NCBI RefSeq assembly: GCF_030272615.1
Contig: NC_081415.1
Coordinates: forward strand, 106,405,796-106,469,795
DNA from: Cryptomeria japonica
Taxonomy: Eukaryota; Streptophyta; Pinopsida; Cupressales; Cupressaceae
Length of the DNA stretch: 64,000 bases
Direction of reading: 5' to 3'
Shown: one piece after another, positions 46,310 to 56,906 of the stretch
Numbering within the stretch: position 1 is the stretch's first letter
Layout: each line of letters starts with the position of its first letter
Notes under the pieces: model-generated
What the model was told of the DNA's origin: nothing
The model's input: only the letters and a program-made list of their open reading frames with translations
Database searches by the model: none
Position numbers and translations under genes: made by a program

Positions 46310-46630
46310 ATATATAGGAAGATAGGATGTATAGTTATTATGCATATCTTTAGTAATAGTGACTACCTAATCTATATGAATATGTTTAGTAACAGTGGTT
46401 GCACCATCTATGGATGAGTGCATTAAGCTACTACTTTATTTTCAGATTCAAACCCACTACCTACTTTGTGTATGTTCACCATCAGTGGCTTCTTTGATAT
46501 AAATAAATGGGTCATTATATATTAAAATAAGTGTATTTGATATATGATTTTATTAGATTTTCTTAGTTCTAATTTGAGAGAATGGATGATAATAGTAAAT
46601 ATTAATCTAAGAAAACTTTATTTTATTATT
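46310..46630 (-). repeat. SINE-like repeat, second copy in block B
   Basis: Counterpart of 14290-14620: CTTTAGTAATAGTGACTACC, GATTCAAACCCACTACCTAC, CTAATTTGAGAGAATGG, AAGAAAACTTTATTTTATT. Directly followed by the head of the GA-rich repeat. Confidence 0.55.
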
Positions 46631-47280
46631 ACTAGCAAATGCACCTTGGTGTACAATGGATACATCAAAGAGGGATGAAATTTCAATTAAGGAAAAAGTT
46701 TGCTCTATTTTTTGCATGCATTTGTGTAGTAGATGACCTTAATTAGTTGGCCATTTAGGAAATGACATTTCTTGTGAGAAAAGGGTGTCAATGAAGAAGT
46801 GATTTCTCCAAATCATTTATATATCCACTTAAAGTTATCTAAATACAATTGCAACAAAATTTGTGAATTGGAAAGATAATGAAGATTCATTATCAATAGA
46901 CTCATGTTGTGTTTATGATAGGGAGATAAGGAGACATGCATATAGAGAGAGAGGTGGGGGGGAAATGGAGAGATAATAAGTATAGGGAAAGAGATAAAGA
47001 GATGAATGAGAGGGAGATTTAGAGAGAGGAAAGGAGATTGAGTAAGAGAGATGGAGTGTATGAATGATGAAGTAGAAGATGTGGAGTACAAAGAGAAAGA
47101 GTTAGAGATAAGAAGGGTAGGGAAAGAGATAGAGTGATGAGTGAGAGGGAGATAAAGAGAGGGGTAAAGATATTGAATAAGAGAGATGGAGTGTATGAAG
47201 GATAATGTAGAAGATGTTGAGTAAATAAGAGAAAGAGTTAGAGACAAGAAGGATATGAAAGAGATAACAAGATGAGTTTT
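46631..47280 (+). repeat. GA-rich dispersed repeat with hairpin head (block B copy)
   Basis: Head ACTAGCAAATGCACCTTGGT then GTACAATGGATACATC. Purine-rich body 46915-47270. The minus-strand frame of 163 codons here is the complement of the repeat. Confidence 0.6.
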
Positions 47281-47289
47281 AGTGTTAGG

Positions 47290-50200
47290 GTTCAATTTCC
47301 TCAAAGGTTTGGGTTTAATTTGGTATAGAATTTGGGTTTAATTTGCAATAGGATTAGGGTTCAATTTGATTTAGGACTCATTTCATTTAAAGTCAACATT
47401 AAATTTATGTTAGGGCTTAATATGATTTAATCAACTAGGGTTTATTTTAATTTATTATGAAGGTTGGGTTGAATTTTATTTATTGTTGATTTACATATTA
47501 CCATAATTTAAAAAAGTTATTCTTATAATCATATTATATTTTTAATAATCTATTAAATTTTTTTAATAGATTTAATTATATAATCATTTTTTAAATTTAA
47601 TAACGATATAATATATATGGTGAATTACATATAAAATTGTTGTTGATATATATAAACATGATAAATATTTATTTTATTTATTTGAAATATAGAAACATCC
47701 TGATTTTCATTAATTATTTTTTGACATAACTTCTCTATTTTATTCGTAAAAGATTATATGATAAAAAATATTCTTTAGATTTTTTAAAAATAACTATTTT
47801 GTTATTATATTCATATTTATAAGTATATAAAGATATTTTTGATATAATCTTAATTACCTAAAAAAGTCATCTATAATTTAATTAATTCTTTAATTTATTT
47901 AATTGTTTTCTTTTCTAATCATATCTCTCCTATAAATAAATAAAATATGTTTTTTTACTTTATTTTTTCTTTCTTGCAAAATTATGTCAATTCGTCACTT
48001 TTCCAATCAAATCTCTCTTAAAAATAAAAATAAACAAAATCATATTTTATTTATTTATTTATTTCATGCATAATTAAATGAATTCTTCCATTCTTTAATT
48101 ATTTACATTTCTAATTATATCTCTCCTTGAAAGAAATTAAAGCTTTATTTTATTTATTTGTTTTTCTCATGCATAATTAAATATCTTGTTTAATTTATTT
48201 AGTTCCCCACTTTCCAAAAGTCAAATTCCTCTAAAAATAAATAAAAGCTAAATTATTTTATTTATTTTATCTTTTTCGTGCATAATTAAATAATTATTTA
48301 ATATTAATTAAATCTTTAGTTGTATTCACAATCAATTTTCTACAATTCATCAAATCATTAAACAAAGAAATAAATCAACTTTTTTGTCTTCAATTAACTG
48401 TACCTAATAATCGCAAGCATTCATTTATCTACTCACCTTATAATCTAAACCATAGATCAATATTAAAAAAATCTATAATACAACCTTATTATCATTCATC
48501 AATAATCACAACATTCATTTTTTTGTGTAATCACGATACCATAATAGTGCTTCAATTCTAAGAGCCATCGAAACAAAAGAAGAGAGCAATGGAGGATGTA
48601 TGCATGAATTCAACAATTTTTTTTCTTTGATTTTGATTTATGTTAGCTATTTTTTGAATTTGAATGCATTCCTTTATTGTATATGATTGAGAATTTATTA
48701 GTAGATTTGACTTTGTGGGTACTCTTATGGTCTATTATAATTTCTCCAATTTTTGATGCATACACTTTAGTGAAACTATTACAAAACACACCCTTAAATT
48801 GATCGAGTCTTTTGAGTTTATAGATTTTGTAGGTTACAGGTTTCTTTTACCACAACCATAAAATATTTCATGCATATGCTCATTTTTGTATGCATTTGTT
48901 TAATCATTGATGCCTTTGTAGGTTTAAGTCACACATTCGTAGGTTACAGTAGCACATACACAAGTTACAATATTTCGTATGAAAAATTTTGTGATGCATG
49001 TGTAGTAATTAGTACCACATATGTTGTAATCTACCATTCACATGCAGGGTCAAATAGTGCATTCATTTGCTAAAATAAAGGGCAAAAATTTAGAAATTCT
49101 ATGATTTTTAGTTTTTAGTTATCAATTGATGACACTAATATTCCCTCTTATTCAATTGTTCCTAAAGTGTATCATCAAAACCTCAAGTTTCACCTAGCCA
49201 AGGGACCCTCCTTAAGGCTTACATTAGAAAGCTTTTAGATTACATAAAACAAACATAGATTTTTTAAATATTTCTTGAAGAAACAAATCTTGAACCAAGC
49301 ATGGCTCCATAAATTTTCTTTATGACCCTCAGAAGGGTATAGCTTCAAAATTATTTTTTCATTTCTTAGTATTAGGCTCTCAAATCATAGATTGCAATTA
49401 TTCAACAACAATCCATATTGAACTATGAAAGAGCTTCATCAAGTTGTTTGATGACCCTCAAAAGGATATAATTCTAGATCATAGTCTCAAATCTTTTTGA
49501 ACAAAAATTCATATTGAGCTCAACACCAAATTTCTTACCTATCTGCAAAACTCAAACTTCACAATATATGCATTCTTCAATTCTACCAGCACCAAAAAGG
49601 AAAGCAAGAAATTAAAGCCAAAAATTCTTTTCATTAAAAAGACCATTTCAAATAGAGAAACTATCTTGAGATGATGAAAATCATCCTTTGTCTGATGCCA
49701 GCAACCTTTGAAAAGACCCTATTACAATTTATCCATTTGATGTCTTGAATGATTTTTTAAAGACCCTATCATATGTAACAATAATCACTTTGAAATCATA
49801 AGATTTTTTTTATATATGCATAGAAATGATTTACAAAATACGACAATGTCAATTTCAACCAATATTGGACCCATACACTAACTTATCTTATACATGATAC
49901 CAAAATCTTGAAGATTCTAAATTTTGGTGTCAACTTGTAGTCAATTTTTATCTTTCATCATACTAGTTGTGCTCTTAGTACTCATTTCTAATTATTAAAA
50001 CCCACACTACGTTCTTGAATGTGGGTCAACGACACACTCTGTCTCACATCCACTAGCACACTAGATGTTCTTATCATACATTAACATTGACTTTGCCAAA
50101 TAATGCAACTCACCCCCTCTCCTTCCCAAAAAATCACTCAAGTCACCCCCATAACCTTTCCATGATGGTTCTAGAAGATTATACAACTAGAGTGCAAAAA

Positions 50201-50400
50201 CTCATGTCCTACACAATGAATGACAACTTGATTGGAAAAAGTCATGGCTTGCATGATTGATAGATAAAAAAAATAAAAAACAACTACAATTCAATATTCC
50301 CTTGGATGATAACAAACAAGAAAAGAGATTATATGGGAACTTGAGAGAAATATTGTGTTGCCTCAAGTTACTCTTTAGTAAAGAATTATATTAATTCAAA
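47290..50400. other. AT-rich intergenic stretch of block B, nothing recognised
   Basis: Colinear with 15260-18390. The 67-codon frame at 48870-49073 is not kept in block A and is not supported. Confidence 0.5.
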
Positions 50401-50419
50401 TTTCAATTGAATTGGAGTC

Positions 50420-50690
50420 TCAAATCCTATTGTTGTTCTTACAATTTAATTCTTTCAATGGTCATCCTTGCATGGGAAAATTCTAATATTAAACAACCTA
50501 AAACATTATGTTTTTTAATTCCCAATAGATGCATGCTATGTAAAAGTAACGAAGAAAGAAATGCCTACATTCTCCTACATTGCATCTGATCCTTGTTTTG
50601 GGATTGGACCACCTTAGGATTCTTGGGTTACACTTAAAGATATAAGGTATGCTCTGTTGAGCTAGTCTCCCCTTATAAATGCACAATCAA
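50420..50690 (+). mobile_element. LINE zf-RVT domain remnant (block B)
   Basis: Reads CFLIPNRCMLCKSNEERNAY then ILLHC, with the cysteine and histidine ligands of zf-RVT kept, then a stop and FWDW/LGFLGY. No RT or RNase H is recognisable at either side. Confidence 0.65.
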
Positions 50691-50964
50691 TGGACACTCT
50701 CTACATGGGTTTTTCCATCAGTTTTTACCCTTCGTCGTATCATCGTGTAAAAACACCATGCACAGGTTATTCCAAAAAGCTTGGAGTTCATGTCAACCGT
50801 TCCATACATTAGTATTTGTAGACTATAATAAAATATATAAAAAATATGGTATTATCTCCACTATTGTGCTCTATATCTCACTTACTCGCAAATATCGTAT
50901 GTATTTTACGTCAATCAACAGTCTAATGATTGCAGTGAGTTATATGTCCTTGTTCGCGGAAAGC

Positions 50965-51800
50965 AGATACCAATGTTCTACTATGGAATGTGTTCCAGTG
51001 TGCGGTCTACTAGAATGAGACATGGACCTATTAGAGTGGAAGATTTCAACGACATTGTGAGTTTTGTGAAAACGAATCTACATAAGATTGAAAAAGAGGT
51101 TTCAACACAGATTTTAAAGCGATTCCCTCGAGAGGAACTATTAGGAGCCATGTCTATCGTCTATCCTATTTTTTTGAGAATGCTTGATCCACAAGATTTT
51201 CATAAGAGGCTACTGGAATTGGTGAATTATTTTGGTAAGAGTGCCAATTTCAATGTTGATAGAAAGAAACTAGAAGGAGCTATAAGTAGAACTAAGCTTG
51301 CAGAGCAATCTACCCATTTTGCAGCAACAATGCATGAACAAGTTAAGGATTTGGATAGTCCGTACCTACCAAGATCAATAACACAACTCTGGGAAAAAAT
51401 AAGTCAGAGCTCAACATTGCGTGATGAAATCTCATAATATTTCAAACTGGCTAATGTGTGTCAAACGATGATTTTGGGTTCTATTGAGGATGAGAGAGTT
51501 TCCAGTGCATTGGGATTCTTAAAATAAAAAACAAGAAACAAACTTAGTAAGGACCTAGAAGTTTGTTTGAGGATTTATACCAGTTGGTATAATGTCAAAA
51601 AATTTCCTTATGAGAGGGCACTCGCACATTGGACATCCACATCTGAAAGGAGAGGGTTAGGCAACATTTTGACTAGTAATGACAGTGTTAAAATGCAAAG
51701 CTCATCAAGTTCTAGTAGTCATGCTGAGAATAACGCAAATGAGAAAAATGAAGGGGAGAACGAAAGAGAAAGTGAAGTACAATTTGACGAGATGAATTAG
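50965..51800 (+). mobile_element. hAT-type transposase, C-terminal remnant
   Basis: A frame of about 150 codons (50973-51437) is followed, past one stop, by YFKLANVCQTMILGSIEDER, VSSALGFLK, a second stop, then KTRNKLSKDLEVCLRIYTSW. This is the hAT C-terminal dimerisation region (S-x-E-R-x-FSxLxxIKxxxRNxLxxxxL). A polar Ser/Glu/Asn-rich tail ends at 51800. BED zinc finger and the catalytic core residues were not found upstream, and no terminal inverted repeats were seen. It begins about 200 bp after the right limit of block B. Confidence 0.75.
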
Positions 51801-51804
51801 TAAT

Positions 51805-52130
51805 TGGATTTGGGTTAGTCATGACAAGTCAATTGTCAGTCAGTGAGATTTAGCATTTTGTACAAGATAGTCGAGACCCAGACTGTTACTAGGTATTTAT
51901 ACAGTTTACTGTAATTCTTGAATCATGAGTGGTATTATAAAATCCAAATTGATTTCTTTATACCAATGTAAATCCATGTGCAATTTTAAATTTTTCATTT
52001 ATAAATTATATATTAATTTGCTGCAATGTTGAGTATCTTTACTATGTTGCATGTTTTGTTGTATAATATTTGTAAACATCATCTTCAATTTGGATTTATT
52101 AGATTTCTGATTTCTATTTATCAAATTTGC
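51805..52130. other. AT-rich stretch, nothing recognised
   Basis: No gene or repeat supported. Confidence 0.4.
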
Positions 52131-52135
52131 TTTCC

Positions 52136-52740
52136 ACATACTTTCGTGGGACCGTCTTATAAAAAATATCAAATAAATTTTGTAATCATTTTAATATTTT
52201 TTAAGTTGTGATTTACCTTTAAACTATTAATTTTTTAAGCCTTTGGGTCCTACTAACAATATGCGACGATGTGAAATAATGCCACGTGGGTTTGCTACTA
52301 TATGACTAGTTACTTCTATTGCATTTTTTTCAAGATGGGCGTACCACCATAGTGCAACGAGGCCATAACTTGCCACATGGCACAAATCTTCGTGACCTTC
52401 TTATAAACAATTAACAAATAACTTATGAAATCATTTTAATATTTTTATGGCATGAATTAGTTTGAAACTATTAATTTTATCTTCAAGTGGTGGGTCCTAG
52501 TCCTACTAACAATATGCGATGACGTGAAATAGTGCCACATGGGTTTGGTACTATATGAGTGATTAGTTCTATCACATTTTGTTCAATATGGGCCTACCAC
52601 CATAGTGCGACAAAGCCAGAACTTGCCACAGGCCTTCATGGGACCCTATTATAATCAATTAACAAATAAATTATTGTTCATTCTTTAAATGATGGGTCCT
52701 ACCACCAATATGCAATTATACAAAATTATGCCAGGTTTCC
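52136..52740. repeat. Tandem repeat with a 244-248 bp unit, about 2.4 units
   Basis: Landmarks recur at 244-248 bp: CTTATAAA (52157, 52401, 52650), AACTATTAATTTT, GGGTCCTACTAACAATATGC (52244, 52498, then GGGTCCTACCACCAATATGC at 52694), GTGCCAC/ATGCCAC, and TACCACCATAGTGC. Units differ by scattered substitutions and small indels. Confidence 0.8.
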
Positions 52741-52744
52741 CCTT

Positions 52745-53430
52745 TTATTAGAAATAGATGCGAAGTAATCGATTTACTACTACCGATGATCTTCTTGACT
52801 GATTAAGATCAACGACTCAGGTTCAAAACTATGGGGTAGGGTTTATTTTATGCTATTTTTTCGTGAGCAATTTCCGTTGGTTCCCCTCGAACATGCCCAG
52901 TCACTTGATAATTGCATTCAATTTTAGATAATTCAATATTTATGAAGAGTCATAGTTGACAAATTTGTGTAATTCAGACAGTCCAATAGTAGAACTCCAA
53001 GCATTAGCATCTAACGAAACTGCAAGGGTTTGAACTTTTACACTGTTGAGTGCAGTGTCAAGTACAAGTAAGTTGGTGTTTTGTAGTTTGGTTTAATTTT
53101 TCTATCTACGAAAGAATTTTTTTATTATTTTAGGCTTATTTTTAGAAAAGTAGTACTCATATTGCAATTTTGCGAGATCATAAATTTTGAATACTCAATT
53201 TTGTTTTGGAAGCATTGTTTATACATTTCTTAAATACCATAAGCTTAAATAGGATGAGTGGAAATTCAAGAAGAGGTTCAACTAATGCTAAGAGGGCTCT
53301 GGATGAGGATATTATTTCTCAATTGCTCGGTTCTTCAAAAAGGACAAGGCAACATCGTATGGGGATCCTTACACGCCGATTAGTGGAATGGATTTGTTCA
53401 TGTTTTTTTACAACATGAGTAGAGCCCCAA
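52745..53430. other. Mostly non-coding stretch; short frame at its end
   Basis: A frame at 53251-53418 (MSGNSRRGSTNAKRALDEDI and on) has a charged, nuclear-protein-like start and lies just before the long decayed frame at 53440. It may be its N-terminus. No domain recognised. Confidence 0.35.
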
Positions 53431-53439
53431 TTCCAATGA

Positions 53440-55515
53440 ATAATGCATGGTGATTAGATTTGGGAAGGCTTGTCGTCCCAAATATTTTTGTCAATGTAGA
53501 CCTAATTAGAGCTATGGAAAAAAGCTATAGTCCAGATAGTCGACCTGTCTCGATAGAGAAGGGTGTTTTGTTGGCCAAGTTTGACAGTGAATCTATTTCT
53601 AAAATATCTATGTTAAACTCTAATACCTAGGTGCGGGTGCCCATTGATTTTCTATCTCTAGGGAGGGAATCCGATAGGGACAAAGGTAGCTTCAAGGTTA
53701 AATGGCTTCCATTTCATAAAAGGAAGAAGGGGGATGGGAAGCCTATTGCATTTTGGAAGACATATTTTGAGACATATTATGAAATTTTTGAGGATTACTT
53801 CATATACACTTGCTTTGCACTTTGCCAAGTGTTGGGAATTGATGTAAAGTCCAAGATGCATGTGCATATTATGATGTTGGTTGCTTAAATCCAACACACT
53901 TATAGCAACACCTTCTTTGGCTTTGCCTCATTTATTTCCAATCCTAATCACGAATCCCTTTTGGATATCCAAAAGGGTATCCCTATTGTTTGATTTAGGT
54001 GGTATTCTCTATTGTGCCACATTATTTTTTATGGTGGAAGCAACATTTCTCCTTTCCCTTGGGGCCTAGAGGAGAATTTGAGAAATGTAGATGAGCAAAA
54101 CCAAAGGTTGCCTATCCAAGAATGGATGTATTTATGGTATATGCATTGTGACAACTCCAATTATGTCATGTTTGAGGAACTCTTTGTCAGAGTTATGCTA
54201 CAAAATTTGGGGTACCCAATCAATTGGAGATTATTAGACATGGTGAGGAGATTTTTGAGGCCTCTTGAGCTAGAGCCCAAGCTAGGAATCTGCTATAATT
54301 GGGGAGACTGGTTTTTCTACCCCATGTACACAATCATTAGAGTTTACGATGCACCAGTTAAATCTCATGTTCTACCTAGATATGTATCAGATAGAATTGC
54401 TTTCTTAGAAATAATTTGGTAGTTGAATGAGTCTAACAAGGCTCATTTACAAAACCCAAAGGTAAAGAAAGGCCCCTTCCTCCCAAAAACCATATTTTTC
54501 TGTGATTTTGAGATCTCGGGAAAAGGAAGATCTGACTTGTTATATTACAAGTTACTGCCATAGAAGATAAATTTTGCAAAATTCAAAATTTTTGATCTAG
54601 AACACTTTATTAATCAGACTAGGGTTGGGTTTAGATTGGTGGCCTTTATTCATGAGCATGATCATTTTGAGGACTTAATTATAAATTCTTCTTCTATTGT
54701 CGAATTTTAGTGGAGAATACACATGGAAAAAGAAAAAAGAAAAAATATTGACCCAACATACAAAGTGGTATACACTAAATTGGAGGAACAAAGTGTCATA
54801 AATTTTGAAAGAGTAAAGGCAGGAGATGACGTTAGACGATTGGCATGCTCTAAATTTTTGTCCAATGATAAGTTTGTGTAGTCCCGAGAGTTCAGGGACT
54901 TTGTCCTAAAAAACAAAAGGGATCAATTTTCCAATATGCTCAGAGAAAGGTTGGCATCGAGGAATCTGACAGACAACAATATTGCTATATTTATAGCTAT
55001 AGTTTTAGAGGAGGTTAATTACTTCATATCGAAGATGACCCCTAAGGAGGCAAGGCATTTTGTAAGGAATAGTGGATGTTTGTTACTTGAAGGATGGTAC
55101 ATATCTTCTACAATTGTATTGGACACCATAGGAAAGGAATCTTTAGAGTTGGCAACTTTACCAACTAAAGAGCAAGATCAAGAGTTGTATTTTGGGTCAT
55201 ATTATAGCCCTCAGTATGAGGCATTGGTAGTGTGGTCAATATTTAATGATGAACATATTCAGAAAGCCCAGATTAAGAAGAGGGTAGGAGATCTTACTGG
55301 TAACTTGATTGTTATGAAAATGAGACCTCCTCATAGATCTGCAATGCTCTTAACAAAAGAGACAATGACTTCTTAGGCAGATGTTAACAAGCTTATAGAA
55401 GATTTGATTAAGTTAAAACTTCAAAATGAAAAATTTATGCAGGAGTATAATAAGGTGGTCTCACTCCTACCTTATCCACATCCTACTTCAAGTTCTTCTG
55501 CTGCTTCAAGTTGAC
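53440..55515 (+). pseudogene. Decayed long ORF of unknown family (about 690 codons)
   Basis: One reading register, with about six stops and a few shifts, gives continuous protein-like sequence: VLLAKFDSESISKISML, FLSLGRESDRDKGSFKVKWL, FWKTYFETYYEIFEDYF (53750), KSKMHVHIMMLVA, a tryptophan/tyrosine-rich middle (WMYLWYMHCDNSNYVMFEEL, WRLLDMVRRFLRPLELEPKL, 54110-54300), a part in 54720-54910 rich in charged residues, and 54936-55376 (ASRNLTDNNIAIFIAIVLEE, SPQYEALVVWSIF). It ends in a predicted coiled coil (LIEDLIKLKLQNEKFMQEY) and a Ser-rich tail near 55510. No catalytic motif or known domain was recognised. It lies in front of LINE sequence on the same strand, so it may be transposon cargo or a decayed repetitive host family. 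Confidence 0.45.
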
Positions 55516-55919
55516 AAGCTTTTCCTTTCGGTGGAACCTACAAAGTATCCCATCCCGAGTTCCATTGAGACTACCATCAGTAGCTTCAATTTTCATTTCT
55601 CCCATGGTGGAGATCACGTGGGATCCCCTAGAACCTTCATCGCCCAAGCTTCCTACTCTTGCTCGATTCAAATTCAAACCATTCACACTAGTTGTTCCCC
55701 CTTTCCCGTCACTCCCATTTTCCATACACTGGAAGGTTTGATGTTGCATTTGTTATTTAAAAGAAATCTAAATAGTAACTCAGATAAATAAAAAGGATAA
55801 CTGTCTAATCTTTAAGCTAATAAAATTTTGAACATGAACTAAGAAATAAATATAGTATTAAACTAAAAAATATTCTTGAGGATAACGGTTTAATTTTTAA
55901 GATTATAAGAAATATCCTT

Positions 55920-56740
55920 ACCGATAACAGATGCAAGCTCTACCAAAAGGAAATAGAAATTATCGAACACATATTCCTTCATTGTGTTTATGCCTAAGAA
56001 ATTTGGGAAGAGGTTCTAATCAAGATGAAAACTAGTTGGACTCATCCTGGAAATATGAAAGACTTTATAGAAGCTTGGCATTTATCTCCTTACTCATACC
56101 TAGTGGCAAAAAGTATTTGGTGTCAAACTCCCCCTTTGCTGGCATGAAATATCTGCAAGGAACAGAACAATATGGTCTTCAAAGAAGAAAAGAGAAGCAA
56201 CAAGATCCTTGCAACCATCATAATCCACCAAATTAAATAAAATGTTAATGCTCAACCCTCAACTTCTTCCAAATTTTACCTCTCCCTCTTGGAGCTCTAG
56301 TTAAGACAAGTCTGGGAGATTCGTCACAATCTTGGGATTGCCACTAACAACGAGGCTGAAGCCTCCGCGGCTTGGATGGGTCTCCTAAAATTAAAAATTA
56401 TCTCAAGCAAGAATGTTATCCTCGAAGGTGACTCTAAATTAATCATTTACTTCCTTAACGATGCTATCTCTTCGCCATGAGAAGTCAGGGGTTTGGTTAA
56501 TAAGTACAAAAGCATCATGTCATCTTTTGATGATATTAAGATAAAGCATGTATATAGGGAGGGAAATAGGACGATGGACATTATTGCTAATCAAAGTCTT
56601 GGAAATTGAGACTGGCAGGTTTTTAATTTTGAAAACCGCTCAAGACAGCTTAAAGAAATCCTTGCACAGGAAAGACAGAATGCAAGCAGATAATTTGATG
56701 TCTCTATTTATTGGGTTCTTTTCCATCTAAGTTTTGAATT
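55920..56740 (+). mobile_element. LINE 3' region: zf-RVT and RNase H-like domains
   Basis: zf-RVT at 55925-56020 reads DNRCKLYQKEIEIIEHIFLH then C, and EIWEE past a stop (second cysteine changed to Tyr). At 56100-56190 is the L-x-W-x-I-W-K-E-R-N-like segment (NICKEQNNMVFKEEK). The RNase H-like domain at 56300-56625 reads GIATNNEAEASAAWMGLLKL, NVILEGDSKLIIYFLND, IKIKHVYREGNRTMDIIANQ, keeping E, D and the H-x3-E-x-N-x3-D order of plant LINE RNase H. Two stops interrupt it. RT and endonuclease are not found upstream; unrelated decayed sequence lies there. Confidence 0.8.
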
Positions 56741-56906
56741 ATTCCAAGATGACCGCCCTTTTTTAAATTTTAAAAGAAAGGTGGGCCCCTACATGATGTT
56801 GTGTAGGTTGAAGATGACTAGGCATCCTGGCTCTACAAGTTCGCTCTCCAGCTAGATAGTTGAGGTAGATTCTGACCTAGATCCGAACTTTCCCGATACG
56901 AATGCA

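Larger units (their letters stand above)
37362..50770 (+). repeat. Segmental duplication block B (partner: 3497-18770)
   Basis: Colinear with block A; see that entry for limits. Differences private to B include a MITE at 40260-40398 in a different place from A's, a 51-bp tandem duplication at 39910-40011, and the roughly 460-bp stretch 37506-37967 that A lacks. It contains the only intact gene of the family. Confidence 0.9.
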
